Origin: Scopulibacillus darangshiensis
GTDB lineage: Bacteria > Bacillota > Bacilli > Bacillales > Sporolactobacillaceae
DNA: 32,485 nucleotides
Direction of reading: 5' to 3'
Assembly: GCF_004341035.1 (NCBI RefSeq)
Contig: NZ_SLXK01000048.1
Location: 1-32,485 of the forward strand
The notes below the pieces were generated by a model, which was not told the DNA's origin, made no database searches, and saw nothing but the letters and a program-made list of their open reading frames with translations. Position 1 is the first letter of the stretch, and each line of letters begins with the position of its first letter. Shown piece by piece: positions 23,717-32,410 of the stretch. A program made the position numbers and the translations under genes.

Positions 23717-24790
23717 TTAATTTGGTATGGCAAGCTTCTGACCCGGGTAGATCAGTGTAGATGAAAGATTGTTATATTTCATCAATTTATTAACGGTTAT
23801 ATCGTTTAACATCGCGATTTCCCAAAGCGTGTCACCGCTTTTTACTTTATAGGAAGAACGGGGGCCGCTTCCGTTTGCTGAAGAGACATTGCTGCCTGAA
23901 TCCTTCGATGGGCCATTGCCGCTAATTGTGATCTCTTGCCCCGGATAAATAATATTAGATGTCAGGTTGTTCAAGTCTTTTAGTTCGGACACTGACATAT
24001 CATTATTATTGGCAATAACCCATAATGAATCACCAGATTTTACCGTATAAACGCTTGAATGCTCTTGTGAAGATGAACCGCTATTTCCCTTAGAATCATC
24101 ATTCACGCTTCCCGAACTTGATACCTTTAATTTCTGCCCTGGGTAAATAATATCTGAGGACAGATTATTCAAAGATTTTATTTTCGATATCGAGACATCA
24201 TACTTGCGGCTGATTCCCCAAAGACTATCGCCAGACTTGACGGTATATACTTTCCCGCCACTACTACTATCTGAATGGCTGCTAGTCCCGCTTTCAACAG
24301 ATGATGACCCTGAGGCGTTCGTATCCAGCACACGTCGAGCGGTTACAAAGCGGGGCCCCCAATACCAAGTTGCAAAAGCGTCAGTGATTTTCACACCGTA
24401 CTTATATTCAGCGCTAATCATCTTACCGTTCCCTATGTATATGCCTACATGGCTAATATCATTGATGCTGGCTTTGCCATTATCATTTGTGTCATAGAAT
24501 AACAGATCGCCGGCCTTCAGGTTGTTTTTACTAACTTCAACACCCGTCCTGGCCTGCTGGGATGATGTCCGCGGGAGATTAATACCATATTTCTTGAATA
24601 CCGTAACCGTAAAGGATGAACAATCAAAGCTGTTTGTCTGGCCTACTGGAGCACCATATTGGTATGGCGTGCCGAGGTAACTCTTTCCTGTATTGACAAT
24701 TTCGCTGCCCGTTGCCGCTTGTGCATAACCGCCTGCTGTGAAAACGATACCGCTTGCAATGGCTGCAAAGGGCAAAATTTGCTTTTTCAA
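23717..24790 (-). CDS. NlpC/P60 peptidoglycan endopeptidase with three C-terminal LysM repeats
   Basis: A 357-residue secreted cell-wall hydrolase. The signal peptide (about 1-26, ending AQA) is followed by an NlpC/P60 domain (about 28-150) with catalytic Cys57 (FDCSSF) and His114 (DISHVGIYIG). Three LysM peptidoglycan-binding repeats at about 181-223, 247-290 and 314-356 are joined by Ser/Gly-rich linkers. The family usually cleaves the D-Glu-diaminopimelate bond in stem peptides. Here the catalytic domain comes first, opposite to B. subtilis LytE/LytF/CwlS. Residues 100-111 (DTNDNGKASIND) look like a calcium-binding EF-hand loop. Start: TTG at 24790, seven bases after GGGAGG; a TTG five codons upstream overlaps that site. 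Confidence 0.92.
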   Translation of the reverse strand: MKKQILPFAAIASGIVFTAGGYAQAATGSEIVNTGKSYLGTPYQYGAPVGQTNSFDCSSFTVTVFKKYGINLPRTSSQQARTGVEVSKNNLKAGDLLFYDTNDNGKASINDISHVGIYIGNGKMISAEYKYGVKITDAFATWYWGPRFVTARRVLDTNASGSSSVESGTSSHSDSSSGGKVYTVKSGDSLWGISRKYDVSISKIKSLNNLSSDIIYPGQKLKVSSSGSVNDDSKGNSGSSSQEHSSVYTVKSGDSLWVIANNNDMSVSELKDLNNLTSNIIYPGQEITISGNGPSKDSGSNVSSANGSGPRSSYKVKSGDTLWEIAMLNDITVNKLMKYNNLSSTLIYPGQKLAIPN

Positions 24791-24972
24791 AACATTCCCT
24801 CCCAAAAGTTATAGATATTATGGAAAATAGCGAATGAGATAATAAAACATCAAATTTAGTGAATTTAGCTAGAATTATGTAGAGTATATTATTTTCATCA
24901 TATCAAACTATCTATTAAACTTATTTTACATTCATATTACAAAATTAGTAGAATCATAGATTTTAGTTATTT

Positions 24973-25012
24973 AAGGGCCAGGCTCGGATCTTTTGACCCG
25001 GGCCTGGCCCTT
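24973..25012 (-). terminator. Terminator after msrAB
   Basis: AAGGGCCAGGC (24973-24983) pairs perfectly with GCCTGGCCCTT (25002-25012). It begins four bases past the msrAB stop. The minus-strand tail is T/A-rich, not a pure T-run. The rest of 24806-24972, upstream of the NlpC/P60 gene, is AT-rich with no clear promoter found. Confidence 0.75.
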
Positions 25013-25015
25013 TTA

Positions 25016-25981
25016 TCAAAACAGTTTCTTATATTCACTATAACCTTCTTGATCAAGCTCTTCTTTTGGAACAAACCTTAGCGCTGCAGAGTTAATGCAA
25101 TATCTTTCGCCAGTTGGCCCTGGACCATCGTTAAACACATGACCGAGATGGGAATCCCCATATTTGCTCCTTACTTCCGTTCTGATCATAAAGTGGCTGA
25201 GGTCCTGCTTTTCCTTAACGTTAGCTAATCGAAGCGGTTTGGTAAAACTCGGCCAGCCACAGCCCGCATCATACTGATCCAAGGAACTAAACAATGGTTC
25301 ACCTGAGACAATATCGACATAGATGCCTTCCTGCTTATTGTTCCAATAGTCATTATCGAAGGGCCGCTCAGTCCCGTTCCTTTGCGTGACTTGGTATTGG
25401 ATATCGGTTAGTCGCTGCCTCAGTTCATTATCATCTTTCTCGACCTTCCAATTATTGTCGATGAAGTCTTGACGTCCAGAACCTTTATAATACCGTTTAT
25501 AGTGGCTGGGGTTCTTTTTATAATAACTTTGATGATAATCTTCTGCCGGATAAAAAGTCTTTGCCGGAACGATTTCAGTCACGATCGGCTTAGCAAAACG
25601 TCCGCTTGCTTCCAAAGCCTTTTTGGAAGCTTCGGCGAGCTCTTTCTGCTTGTCATTATGATAGAAAATCGCCGTTCGGTAAGATGATCCACGGTCGTAG
25701 AATTGCCCGCCGCTGTCTGTTGGGTCAATTTGCTGCCAGTAAAGCTCCAAAATTTTCTCATATGGAAAGATCGCCGGATCAAACGTTATTTGAACCGCCT
25801 CAGCATGACCTGTCGTCTCCGAGCAGACTTCTTCATAAGTCGGGTTTTCCTTATGCCCGCCGGTGTAACCTGACACAACTTCAATAATCCCAGGAAGCTC
25901 ATCAAAAGGCTTAACCATGCACCAAAAACATCCCCCTGCAAAGGTTGCCAGCTCCACATTTTGATTGTTTTCTTGATTCAC
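25016..25981 (-). CDS. msrAB: Bifunctional peptide-methionine sulfoxide reductase MsrA-MsrB
   Basis: A 321-residue fusion that repairs both stereoisomers of methionine sulfoxide in proteins. The MsrA domain is about 1-165, with nucleophile Cys18 in GGCFWC. The MsrB domain is about 180-321, with catalytic Cys295 in RYCINSAAL and a probable resolving Cys241 in AGCGWPSF. The two zinc-binding Cys pairs of many MsrB enzymes are absent, so this is the zinc-free type seen in PilB-like fusions. No signal peptide, so cytoplasmic. Start: GTG at 25981 has GGTGA seven bases before it. An ATG at 26008 would add nine residues but lacks a ribosome site. Confidence 0.93.
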   Translation of the reverse strand: MNQENNQNVELATFAGGCFWCMVKPFDELPGIIEVVSGYTGGHKENPTYEEVCSETTGHAEAVQITFDPAIFPYEKILELYWQQIDPTDSGGQFYDRGSSYRTAIFYHNDKQKELAEASKKALEASGRFAKPIVTEIVPAKTFYPAEDYHQSYYKKNPSHYKRYYKGSGRQDFIDNNWKVEKDDNELRQRLTDIQYQVTQRNGTERPFDNDYWNNKQEGIYVDIVSGEPLFSSLDQYDAGCGWPSFTKPLRLANVKEKQDLSHFMIRTEVRSKYGDSHLGHVFNDGPGPTGERYCINSAALRFVPKEELDQEGYSEYKKLF

Positions 25982-26124
25982 CTTCGCCTCACCATCCTTT
26001 TTTAGCATTTTACTCTAAACCGACCCCTTTCATCCAATGTCATGCTTTAGCATAAAAATAATAAAACCTGGATAAGGAACTTTTTAGCAATCATTTTAAT
26101 AAAAGATCATCTGCATCCATTGTT

Positions 26125-26256
26125 AGGATTTTTATCGGACTGTGGTTCCTTTATTCAGTCATTTAAGAGGTCATTTGAGTGGCTTTTGGGCAAATAACGG
26201 AATTTGAGTCCTATAATGAATGAGTGAAGCTTTTACCTCTGTTCTTCCGCACTCTT
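26125..26256 (-). repeat. Dispersed palindromic repeat, copy B (inverted relative to copy A)
   Basis: The reverse complement of 26137-26231 matches 4945-5039 at 84 of 95 bases without gaps. Flanking blocks match at 26241-26256 (14 of 16 with 4912-4927) and 26125-26142 (18 of 18 with 5085-5102). Inner inverted arms are TATAGGACTCAAATTCCG and GGAACCACAGTCCGATA on the minus strand. It occupies the msrAB-UDG gap. No ORF fits, and nothing was recognised in the AT-rich 26009-26124. Confidence 0.75.
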
Positions 26257-26306
26257 TTTCATTTGCTTATACACAGGAAAGTTGAATCAATTTAAATACG
26301 GTGTGC

Positions 26307-26337
26307 AAAATAAGAGAATTCGCTTCTCTTATTTTTT
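26307..26337 (+). terminator. Terminator-like hairpin just upstream of the UDG-family gene
   Basis: AAATAAGAGAA (26308-26318) pairs perfectly with TTCTCTTATTT (26324-26334) around TTCGC and runs into TTT. It ends about 28 bases before the start codon, with the ribosome binding site AAAGGAG at 26351. No plus-strand gene lies upstream, so it may be an attenuator in the leader or a barrier to stray transcription. Confidence 0.6.
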
Positions 26338-26365
26338 ATCCTTCATTTTCAAAGGAGACCCTGAC

Positions 26366-26941
26366 ATGTCCGAATTCAAACCCGTTATTTTATCTGAAGA
26401 TCCTGTTCCATGTGAAACAAAAGACTGCAAGAAATGCGGCCTATACACCCACGGGTCACGGATGGTTTGGGGCGAAGGCAACCCAGAAGCACCCCTTTAC
26501 ATTATTTTAGACAATCCAGGCGCACGTGAGGATAAAGAAGGCAACCCATATGTCTGCGGCACGAGGGAAACCTTGCAGGAAACAATCTCAGTTTGCGGCA
26601 TGGATCTAAAAGATATTTATATCACTTACATTTTAAAGAGACGGCCAAGGAAGGCTTATGATAAACCTTGGGCAAGAGAAATGTGCATGACCCATTTGAA
26701 CGCGCAGCTTCGTCAAAATCCTCAATTCCTCGTATGCCTAGGAAACGTCGCTGTCCAGTCATTTTTTGATAATCCTGAAGCTGAAGTCAAGCATTTACGA
26801 GGGGACTGGCACACTGTCAAAGGCTTTCCTACAGCCGTTTCTTATCATCCACTTGCGATAAGAAGGCGCCCTAATCTTCGTAAGATTTTCGCTGAAGACT
26901 GGGTGCTAATCAGCAAACGAGTCAAACGCGAGATTTTCTAG
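26366..26941 (+). CDS. Uracil-DNA glycosylase superfamily protein, type-4-like, divergent
   Basis: A 191-residue protein with the layout of family 4/5 (Fe-S) uracil-DNA glycosylases. An N-terminal Cys cluster (Cys16, Cys21, Cys24) comes first, then WGEGNPEAPLYIILDNPG in place of the usual GEAPG motif, with Asp49 in the water-activating region. C-terminal HPLAIRRRPNLR, with His161, stands for motif HPS. The family's third Fe-S ligand normally lies in KCRP; here it reads K91-R-R-P. Cys107 fits the fourth. Fe-S binding and glycosylase activity are thus uncertain. Start: AAAGGAG precedes the ATG at 26366. A longer ORF from 26282 would translate through the hairpin. Confidence 0.8.
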   Translation: MSEFKPVILSEDPVPCETKDCKKCGLYTHGSRMVWGEGNPEAPLYIILDNPGAREDKEGNPYVCGTRETLQETISVCGMDLKDIYITYILKRRPRKAYDKPWAREMCMTHLNAQLRQNPQFLVCLGNVAVQSFFDNPEAEVKHLRGDWHTVKGFPTAVSYHPLAIRRRPNLRKIFAEDWVLISKRVKREIF

Positions 26942-27006
26942 TAATATAGAGTTATCAAAACTTATCCATATAGTTTCCGCAATGTGTGCTAAAGGAGGTC
27001 TGCACT

Positions 27007-27351
27007 TTGAAACCGATTCAACAACAGGATGTTCAACGTGAACTCGAAACATTTATGAATCAGGATGTTTATTTGCACCTAGAAACGACTAACGGGGCCT
27101 ATGCCTCACATTTTAATGAAAAGTTCTTTTCAGCAGGCGCTTATATCCGGAATGGTCTGGTCCGCTTTTCCCGCGGGCAAATTACCGGAGAGGGCCCCTA
27201 TCGTATCGGTCTAAAAATGGATTTAGGATGGATTTATGCTGAAGGATTAACAGATTGGGAGTTAACCGATAATGGACAGCTGCTCCTTGCCGGACATGAC
27301 CACGACGGCAAGCTTGCTGTTGCTCTTGAACTTAGCCATGAACCCTTTTAA
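27007..27351 (+). CDS. yojF: YojF family protein (DUF1806)
   Basis: A 114-residue cytoplasmic protein matching B. subtilis YojF in length and character (HLETTNGAYASHFNEKFFSAGAYIRNG). Its molecular function is unknown. In Bacillus it is encoded directly before bshB2 (yojG), as here. Start: TTG at 27007, seven bases after AAAGGAGGT; a GTG seven codons upstream overlaps that site. It follows the UDG-like gene by 65 bases and precedes bshB2 by 40 bases, and the three probably share transcripts. Confidence 0.88.
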   Translation: MKPIQQQDVQRELETFMNQDVYLHLETTNGAYASHFNEKFFSAGAYIRNGLVRFSRGQITGEGPYRIGLKMDLGWIYAEGLTDWELTDNGQLLLAGHDHDGKLAVALELSHEPF

Positions 27352-27391
27352 AATAAGATTTTTCGCATAAAACTTTAAGGAGGTTTTGGAT

Positions 27392-28051
27392 ATGCAGCGT
27401 CCTGTACTTGTTGTATTCCCTCACCCGGATGATGAAGCATTTGGTGTATCCGGGTCAATCTCAAAATTTACAAATCAGGGTATCCCTGTCACCTATATCT
27501 GCATGACGCTCGGTGAAATGGGCAGAAACATGGGAAAACCAACATTTGCTACCCGTGAAAGTCTGCCACATATTCGCCGGAGTGAGCTTGAAGAGGCCTG
27601 CCGCCTTGCCGGTATTAAGGATTTGAGGCGATTCGGCCTGCGTGATAAGACGGTGGAATTTGAAGATCAGGAACAGCTCGCTGACCGGGTACTCGAGGTT
27701 ATAAAAGAGCTTGATCCTCAGTTGATCATTACCTTTTACCCTGGTTACAGTGTCCATCCTGATCACGATGCCTGCGGTGCCGCTGTCATTCGTGCCGCCC
27801 GAAAGCTTCCCGAGAAGGAACGCCCTGTGATCAATTGCATCGCCTTCGCCCATAATACCATTGAAGATCTAGGCGAGCCTGATGTCAAACGTGATGTCAG
27901 CGATGTCATTGACCAAAAACTATCGGTTCTGCAGGCCCACCGTTCACAAACGGAAGCCATGGTGCAAGCTATGAAAGAACAAATTGATGCCAAAGATCCT
28001 GAAGTCATGGGCCGGTTTATAACCGAGAAATTCTGGACATATAAGTGGTAA
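27392..28051 (+). CDS. bshB2: Bacillithiol biosynthesis deacetylase BshB2
   Basis: A 219-residue PIG-L/LmbE-family zinc deacetylase. Zinc ligands are His11 and Asp14 (PHPDDE) and His125 (VHPDHDA). BshB enzymes remove acetyl from GlcNAc-malate during synthesis of bacillithiol, the main low-molecular-weight thiol of Bacillota, and also act as bacillithiol-conjugate amidases. The yojF neighbour identifies it as BshB2, not BshB1, which sits with bshA. Start: ATG at 27392, seven bases after AAGGAGGT; a TTG two codons upstream overlaps the spacer. Confidence 0.92.
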   Translation: MQRPVLVVFPHPDDEAFGVSGSISKFTNQGIPVTYICMTLGEMGRNMGKPTFATRESLPHIRRSELEEACRLAGIKDLRRFGLRDKTVEFEDQEQLADRVLEVIKELDPQLIITFYPGYSVHPDHDACGAAVIRAARKLPEKERPVINCIAFAHNTIEDLGEPDVKRDVSDVIDQKLSVLQAHRSQTEAMVQAMKEQIDAKDPEVMGRFITEKFWTYKW

Positions 28052-28065
28052 ATATAACATGAAAG

Positions 28066-28111
28066 ACACCATTGAAGCGTCTATATAGGCTTCAATGGTG
28101 TTTTAATTTTT
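28066..28111 (+). terminator. Terminator after bshB2
   Basis: ACACCATTGAAGC (28066-28078) pairs perfectly with GCTTCAATGGTGT (28089-28101), then TTTAATTTTT. Confidence 0.92.
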
Positions 28112-28283
28112 ATGCTATTCTCCTCTTCTTTCCATGTTTCAAGCAGGTATTTTCATTATCAAGAATGAATAATGTAAAACAAGACAATCCCGCTCTTGAT
28201 CATTATAGCTGCTTAATTTTAGATACCATTCTGGACATGTTTTTGAACCCGCCAAAAAATTTCAAATTGGGAGGAGAGCACAT

Positions 28284-29840
28284 ATGTCAACGACAATTGG
28301 ACAGTTGTTTGAGCAGACGGTTCAGAAATACCCTGAGAGAGAGGCTCTTGTTGATACTAGGCTTGACAAGCGATGGACATTTCGGGAGTGGAATGAGGTT
28401 GTGAATCGGCTCGCAAACGCGCTGCTGGAAGCGGGTGTAAAAAAAGGTGATCGTGTGTCGACGTATCTTTATAATACGAGTGAAATGGGTACGATCCTTT
28501 TTGCCTGTGCAAAGATTGGCGCGGTGTTTAATCCGATAAATTTCCGGCTAAAGGCTGATGAACTGTCATACATTCTAAATAACGCGGAGCCGAAGATCAT
28601 TTTTTTTGAAGAGGCGCTTACCGCTCAGGTTACACAAGCAAGGAATGGACTAGAGACTCAGCCGCTATTTTGGTCGATCAATGATCATCCCCCGGAATAT
28701 GCCGCTAACTTTTATGAAAAGATAGCCTTATCATCTGATAGTGCCCCAATGATAGAAATCAATGAAAATGATCTGTACGCTATTATGTATACGAGCGGAA
28801 CAACAGGCAGGCCAAAAGGTGTCATGCACCGCCACAGAGATATGGTTGAACAAAGTCTCGCCCTCATTGGCGCCATGCAGTTAACACAGCATGACCGCGG
28901 GCTTGTGATGGCTCCGATGTTCCATTGTGCTGAGCTTCACTGCGCTTTTCTTCCTAGAGTACAGGCGGGTGCCTGCAGTATTATCCTCCATCATTTTGAA
29001 CCAGAACGTGCCCTTGAAACGATCCTGAATGAAAAAATCACAACACTGTTTGGCGCGCCAACCATGTGGAGCATGATGCTTCAGCAAAATCTTGAAAACT
29101 ACGATCTATCATCTTTAAGAAACAGTCTATACGGCGGAGCCCCCATGGCCCCTGCCCTTGTTCGAAAATGCAAAGAGGCGGTTAATATCCAGCTTATTCA
29201 AGCTTACGGCATGACTGAAATGGGGCCGGCAATCACCTTTTTAATGGACGAGGATCAACTGAAGAAGGCGGGAGCTGCAGGACAGGCCATATACAATCAT
29301 GAGGTACGGGTCGTAAAGCCAAATGAAAACGGGCCTTCAGAACCGGATGACATTCTTGAACCCGGTGACATCGGAGAGATTATTGTAAAAGGCAACAGCT
29401 TGATGGCCGGTTACTTCCATCGCGATGATGCAACAGCAGAAGCCATGTATAAGGGCTGGTATCACTCTGGGGATCTCGGGTATTTCGACAGAGATGGTTT
29501 TCTATTTGTCGCTGACCGTGTCGATGATATGGTGATCTCCGGCGGGGAAAATATCTATCCTCGTGAGGTAGAGGATCTTTTATTTGAACATGATGGGGTG
29601 CTCGATGCAGCCGTTCTTGGTGAACCCGATGCAAAGTGGGGCGAGCGGGTGATTGCCTATATTAAGAAAAAGGACCCTGCGTTAACTGCCGAAGACCTCG
29701 AGGCGTTTTGTAAATCAAACGGGAAGCTAGCAAACTATAAACGGCCGCGAAGATATATCTTTGTTGATGAACTGCCCCGCAATGCCAGCGGGAAGCTGCA
29801 GAAATTTTTGTTGCGGGAGCAGCTGGCAAATCAATCTTAA
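28284..29840 (+). CDS. AMP-dependent acyl-CoA synthetase (acyl-CoA ligase)
   Basis: A 518-residue member of the ANL adenylate-forming superfamily. It activates a carboxylic acid with ATP and joins it to CoA. The phosphate-binding loop YTSGTTGRPKG is at about 169-179, YGMTE in the A5 region near 306-310, the hinge-region DRVDDMVISGGENIYP in the C-terminal third, and catalytic Lys504 in NASGKLQ. The length fits medium/long-chain fatty acyl-CoA ligases. The exact acid is unknown. GGGAGGAG precedes the ATG. Monocistronic. Upstream, TTGATC, 17 bases, TTAGAT (from about 28196) is a weak promoter candidate. Confidence 0.92.
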   Translation: MSTTIGQLFEQTVQKYPEREALVDTRLDKRWTFREWNEVVNRLANALLEAGVKKGDRVSTYLYNTSEMGTILFACAKIGAVFNPINFRLKADELSYILNNAEPKIIFFEEALTAQVTQARNGLETQPLFWSINDHPPEYAANFYEKIALSSDSAPMIEINENDLYAIMYTSGTTGRPKGVMHRHRDMVEQSLALIGAMQLTQHDRGLVMAPMFHCAELHCAFLPRVQAGACSIILHHFEPERALETILNEKITTLFGAPTMWSMMLQQNLENYDLSSLRNSLYGGAPMAPALVRKCKEAVNIQLIQAYGMTEMGPAITFLMDEDQLKKAGAAGQAIYNHEVRVVKPNENGPSEPDDILEPGDIGEIIVKGNSLMAGYFHRDDATAEAMYKGWYHSGDLGYFDRDGFLFVADRVDDMVISGGENIYPREVEDLLFEHDGVLDAAVLGEPDAKWGERVIAYIKKKDPALTAEDLEAFCKSNGKLANYKRPRRYIFVDELPRNASGKLQKFLLREQLANQS

Positions 29841-29855
29841 TCCAAAAGAAAACTA

Positions 29856-29880
29856 AAGGGAGGACGTTTGGCCCTCCCTT
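29856..29880. terminator. Terminator between convergent acyl-CoA synthetase and SpoIID/LytB genes
   Basis: AAGGGAGG (29856-29863) pairs with CCTCCCTT (29873-29880). Neither side has a long T-run, so strength is uncertain, but the position between two convergent stops supports the call. Confidence 0.65.
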
Positions 29881-29883
29881 ACA

Positions 29884-31395
29884 CTACTTTTCCTTCGATA
29901 AATACTTCTCATAAACATAGCCCTTTTGCTTACCAGATTGGACTTTGTACCATTCTCCCTTTTTTCCTAAAATCTCAACCCTTTGATCCTTTTTCAGCTG
30001 GCCAATAACTTTAAATGACATGGACGGGCCAGTTCTAAGGTTAAGTCTGATCGCATTCACCTTACCAGTTTGAAGCTTTTTATCCCCCGCCTTATTTGGC
30101 AGCGGGATAGCATTTTCAGGTTGATAGTCAGCCGATAGTGCTGCTCCATCATAATAGAAACCTAGAATGTCCTTATAGGTTTGTCCAGCTTCGGCCCGCT
30201 GCTTTGCGCCATATTGGCTCATTCCGACGCCGTGGCCGTCCCCGCGCCCTTCTATAGTGAGCTTATTTTTGCTATCTGACACATTATCAATGACATAGCT
30301 GCGAATTTGCCGATTGCCTAAGATCGCCCGAATCGTTGTTGCCGGCTTATTTTTCAGTTCAAGCTTATTGATCACCATCCGCTTTTTGGCGTCGACTTTA
30401 CCTTTAACAAGATATTGAATGGCAAGGCTGCCTTTGGTGACCCTGCCGCCGGATCCTTTGTCACTGAATGATAGATTAGGGATTGCCACAACCTTAATCT
30501 CGTTACCTGCATAATCATTATTTCTCAGCCAATGTTTAATATTTTCCGCAATGACCTGATCCTTCTCTTTTGCCTTTGACCACCATTCGCCCGGATGTTT
30601 CAAATCCATACCGGCTAAATTGATTTGCTGCTTGTTAAAAGCAGTATGCCAAACCATCTTGGGATCATAAGGGTCATTTTTTACTTTTAAATAACCCAAT
30701 GGCTTGCCGGACCAAGCGTTTGCATTGGATTCTGTCTTTCCGCCATTGCTTGCGGAGTATACAGCATCGACCAGTTTTCCATCATAATACATCACTTCGC
30801 CCCTTGTAAGGTTGACCGCCTTGTTGCTGGCAGGCTGCTGGTCGGCACCGCCGTATACCTGATAGCTTATTGTGTCATTGATCACCTTATCACCATACCT
30901 GAGGGCATATGTTCTGGCAGCGACTGCTTGGGCCTTGACCGCTTCTATATGCCATGAAGGCGGCATTTCCCTAGGGAGCACGCCTTTGACATAATCCTCT
31001 ATTGAAAGGGTATTAATCGGTCTTACAAAACTGCCATTTTCCAGAATAAATTGAAAGGAACCGCCGTAGTCACGCCCGTTAACAGATAAACGGCTGCTGC
31101 CTTTTTTGGGGCTAACCGACAGTGTCTTAAATGAGCCGATCCTTTTTTTATCTTCATATAGTGACAGCTTCCTACCCTCAACTTTTAATATGTATGATTT
31201 TCCTTTGTGCAGCGTTTCAGGTTTCCCCTTAATGCTATAAGTATCTTGCGGTTCTAACGTAATGTGACTTTGGTTGCCCAAAAAATTCACAAGCTTCACC
31301 TTGACCATCGGCTCTGAAGCTGCATGAGATTGATATGCAGGAAGAATTGAAAACAATAGAATCATAGCAAAAAGAATGGAAAGCTTTCTTTTCAT
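29884..31395 (-). CDS. SpoIID/LytB-domain protein with C-terminal SH3 domain
   Basis: A 503-residue secreted protein. The signal peptide ends around SHAA (about residue 26). The SpoIID domain (about 125-420) has LPREMPPSWH with the catalytic-type Glu143, and GRGDGHGVGMSQYGA. A bacterial SH3 domain covers about 436-503 (LNLRTGPSMSFKVIG, then GYVYEKYL). SpoIID is a lytic transglycosylase cutting denuded glycan during spore engulfment. This protein is longer than SpoIID and has an SH3 wall-binding domain, so it is more likely a vegetative or spore-wall relative of LytB/SpoIID. Its near-consensus sigma-A promoter supports vegetative use. AAGGGG precedes the ATG. Confidence 0.88.
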   Translation of the reverse strand: MKRKLSILFAMILLFSILPAYQSHAASEPMVKVKLVNFLGNQSHITLEPQDTYSIKGKPETLHKGKSYILKVEGRKLSLYEDKKRIGSFKTLSVSPKKGSSRLSVNGRDYGGSFQFILENGSFVRPINTLSIEDYVKGVLPREMPPSWHIEAVKAQAVAARTYALRYGDKVINDTISYQVYGGADQQPASNKAVNLTRGEVMYYDGKLVDAVYSASNGGKTESNANAWSGKPLGYLKVKNDPYDPKMVWHTAFNKQQINLAGMDLKHPGEWWSKAKEKDQVIAENIKHWLRNNDYAGNEIKVVAIPNLSFSDKGSGGRVTKGSLAIQYLVKGKVDAKKRMVINKLELKNKPATTIRAILGNRQIRSYVIDNVSDSKNKLTIEGRGDGHGVGMSQYGAKQRAEAGQTYKDILGFYYDGAALSADYQPENAIPLPNKAGDKKLQTGKVNAIRLNLRTGPSMSFKVIGQLKKDQRVEILGKKGEWYKVQSGKQKGYVYEKYLSKEK

Positions 31396-31431
31396 AGATT
31401 ATCAATCCCCTTTTTTACTACTTTTTTGAAT

Positions 31432-31460
31432 ATTATAAAAGGATTTCTATTATTTTTCAA
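31432..31460 (-). promoter_or_regulatory. Sigma-A promoter of the SpoIID/LytB-domain gene
   Basis: Minus strand: TTGAAA (31455-31460), a 17-base spacer, then TATAAT (31432-31437), about 37 bases before the ATG. Confidence 0.75.
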
Positions 31461-31499
31461 GGTAAATTCTACCTATTTTTCTTTACCCGCGCGTCGCCA

Positions 31500-31529
31500 T
31501 TGGTATTTATCCTTTATTCTTATTATAAT
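31500..31529 (+). promoter_or_regulatory. Candidate sigma-A promoter of pdxK
   Basis: TTGGTA (31500-31505), an 18-base spacer, then TATAAT (31524-31529), about 50 bases before the pdxK ATG. It is divergent from the SpoIID/LytB promoter. Confidence 0.55.
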
Positions 31530-31579
31530 GAAAATATGCTTTGATCTATTTATTACAGCTATAGTAAGGAGAATGTCAA

Positions 31580-32410
31580 ATGACTCATTATAAAGCATTA
31601 ACCATTGCGGGATCAGACAGCTCGGGCGGCGCTGGTTTGCAGGCTGATTTGAAGACGTTCCAAGAGCTTGGCGTCTATGGGATATCTGCTCTTACGACTA
31701 TTGTTGCGATGGATCCATATAATAATTGGGCGCATAACGTCTTCCCTGTTGATGTGAATACTGTAAAAGAACAACTGAAAACAAGCATTGTAGGCGTAGG
31801 TGTTGACGCGGTTAAGACCGGCATGCTCGGTTCACCGGAAATCATTGAGCTTGCCGCCAAATTCATGGAAGATCAGCACATGCAAAACATTGTGATCGAC
31901 CCTGTCATGGTTTGTAAAGGGGCTGATGAAGAACTTCATCCAGAGAATACAACGAGCCTTCGTGACCTTCTTGTGCCTAAAGCGACTGTCGTCACGCCTA
32001 ATCTCTTTGAGGCTGCTAAGTTAAGCGGGATGCCGCCGATTACAACCGTCGACCAAATGAAGGAAGCTGCGGTCAAAATCTTTGATCTCGGTCCCAAGTA
32101 TGTGATGATCAAGGGCGGCAGCAAACTCGAATCTGAGAATAAAAAGGCGATCGATCTCCTTTACGATGGCCGTACCTTTGAGATCTTTGAATCAGAGCAA
32201 GTTAAAACAACCTATACCCACGGCGCCGGCTGCACGTATTCAGCTGCGATTACAGCGGAATTGGCGAAAGGCAGCACGGTGAAAGAGGCTGTTGCAACGG
32301 CAAAGGTTTTCATTACAGAAGCCATCAAGCATTCATACAAGCTTAATGACTACGTCGGTGCGACAAACCGCTCGGCTTACCGGGAGTATATAAACCTGAA
32401 ATATTCATAG
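31580..32410 (+). CDS. pdxK: Pyridoxal/pyridoxine kinase, ThiD-like (PdxK)
   Basis: A 276-residue ribokinase-fold kinase. TIAGSDSSGGAGLQADLKTF at the N-terminus is shared by ThiD and ThiD-like pyridoxal kinases. VMVCKGADEELHPE and the catalytic loop YTHGAGCTYSAAITAELAKG match B. subtilis PdxK (YwdB), which phosphorylates vitamin B6 forms in the salvage pathway to pyridoxal phosphate. A hydroxymethylpyrimidine kinase role (true ThiD) cannot be excluded, but no thiamine genes are nearby. AAGGAGA precedes the ATG. The 75 bases after it hold only a short CCCAA-GAAA-TTGGG hairpin without a T-run. Confidence 0.92.
   Translation: MTHYKALTIAGSDSSGGAGLQADLKTFQELGVYGISALTTIVAMDPYNNWAHNVFPVDVNTVKEQLKTSIVGVGVDAVKTGMLGSPEIIELAAKFMEDQHMQNIVIDPVMVCKGADEELHPENTTSLRDLLVPKATVVTPNLFEAAKLSGMPPITTVDQMKEAAVKIFDLGPKYVMIKGGSKLESENKKAIDLLYDGRTFEIFESEQVKTTYTHGAGCTYSAAITAELAKGSTVKEAVATAKVFITEAIKHSYKLNDYVGATNRSAYREYINLKYS

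Noticed and set aside
26282-26365. N-terminal extension of the UDG-like protein by 28 codons
   Set aside because: The extension is encoded by the terminator-like hairpin, and a good ribosome site precedes the ATG at 26366.
28072-28404. Plus-strand ORF of 110 codons overlapping the acyl-CoA synthetase start
   Set aside because: It begins in the bshB2 terminator, has no ribosome binding site, and runs out of frame into a clear gene.
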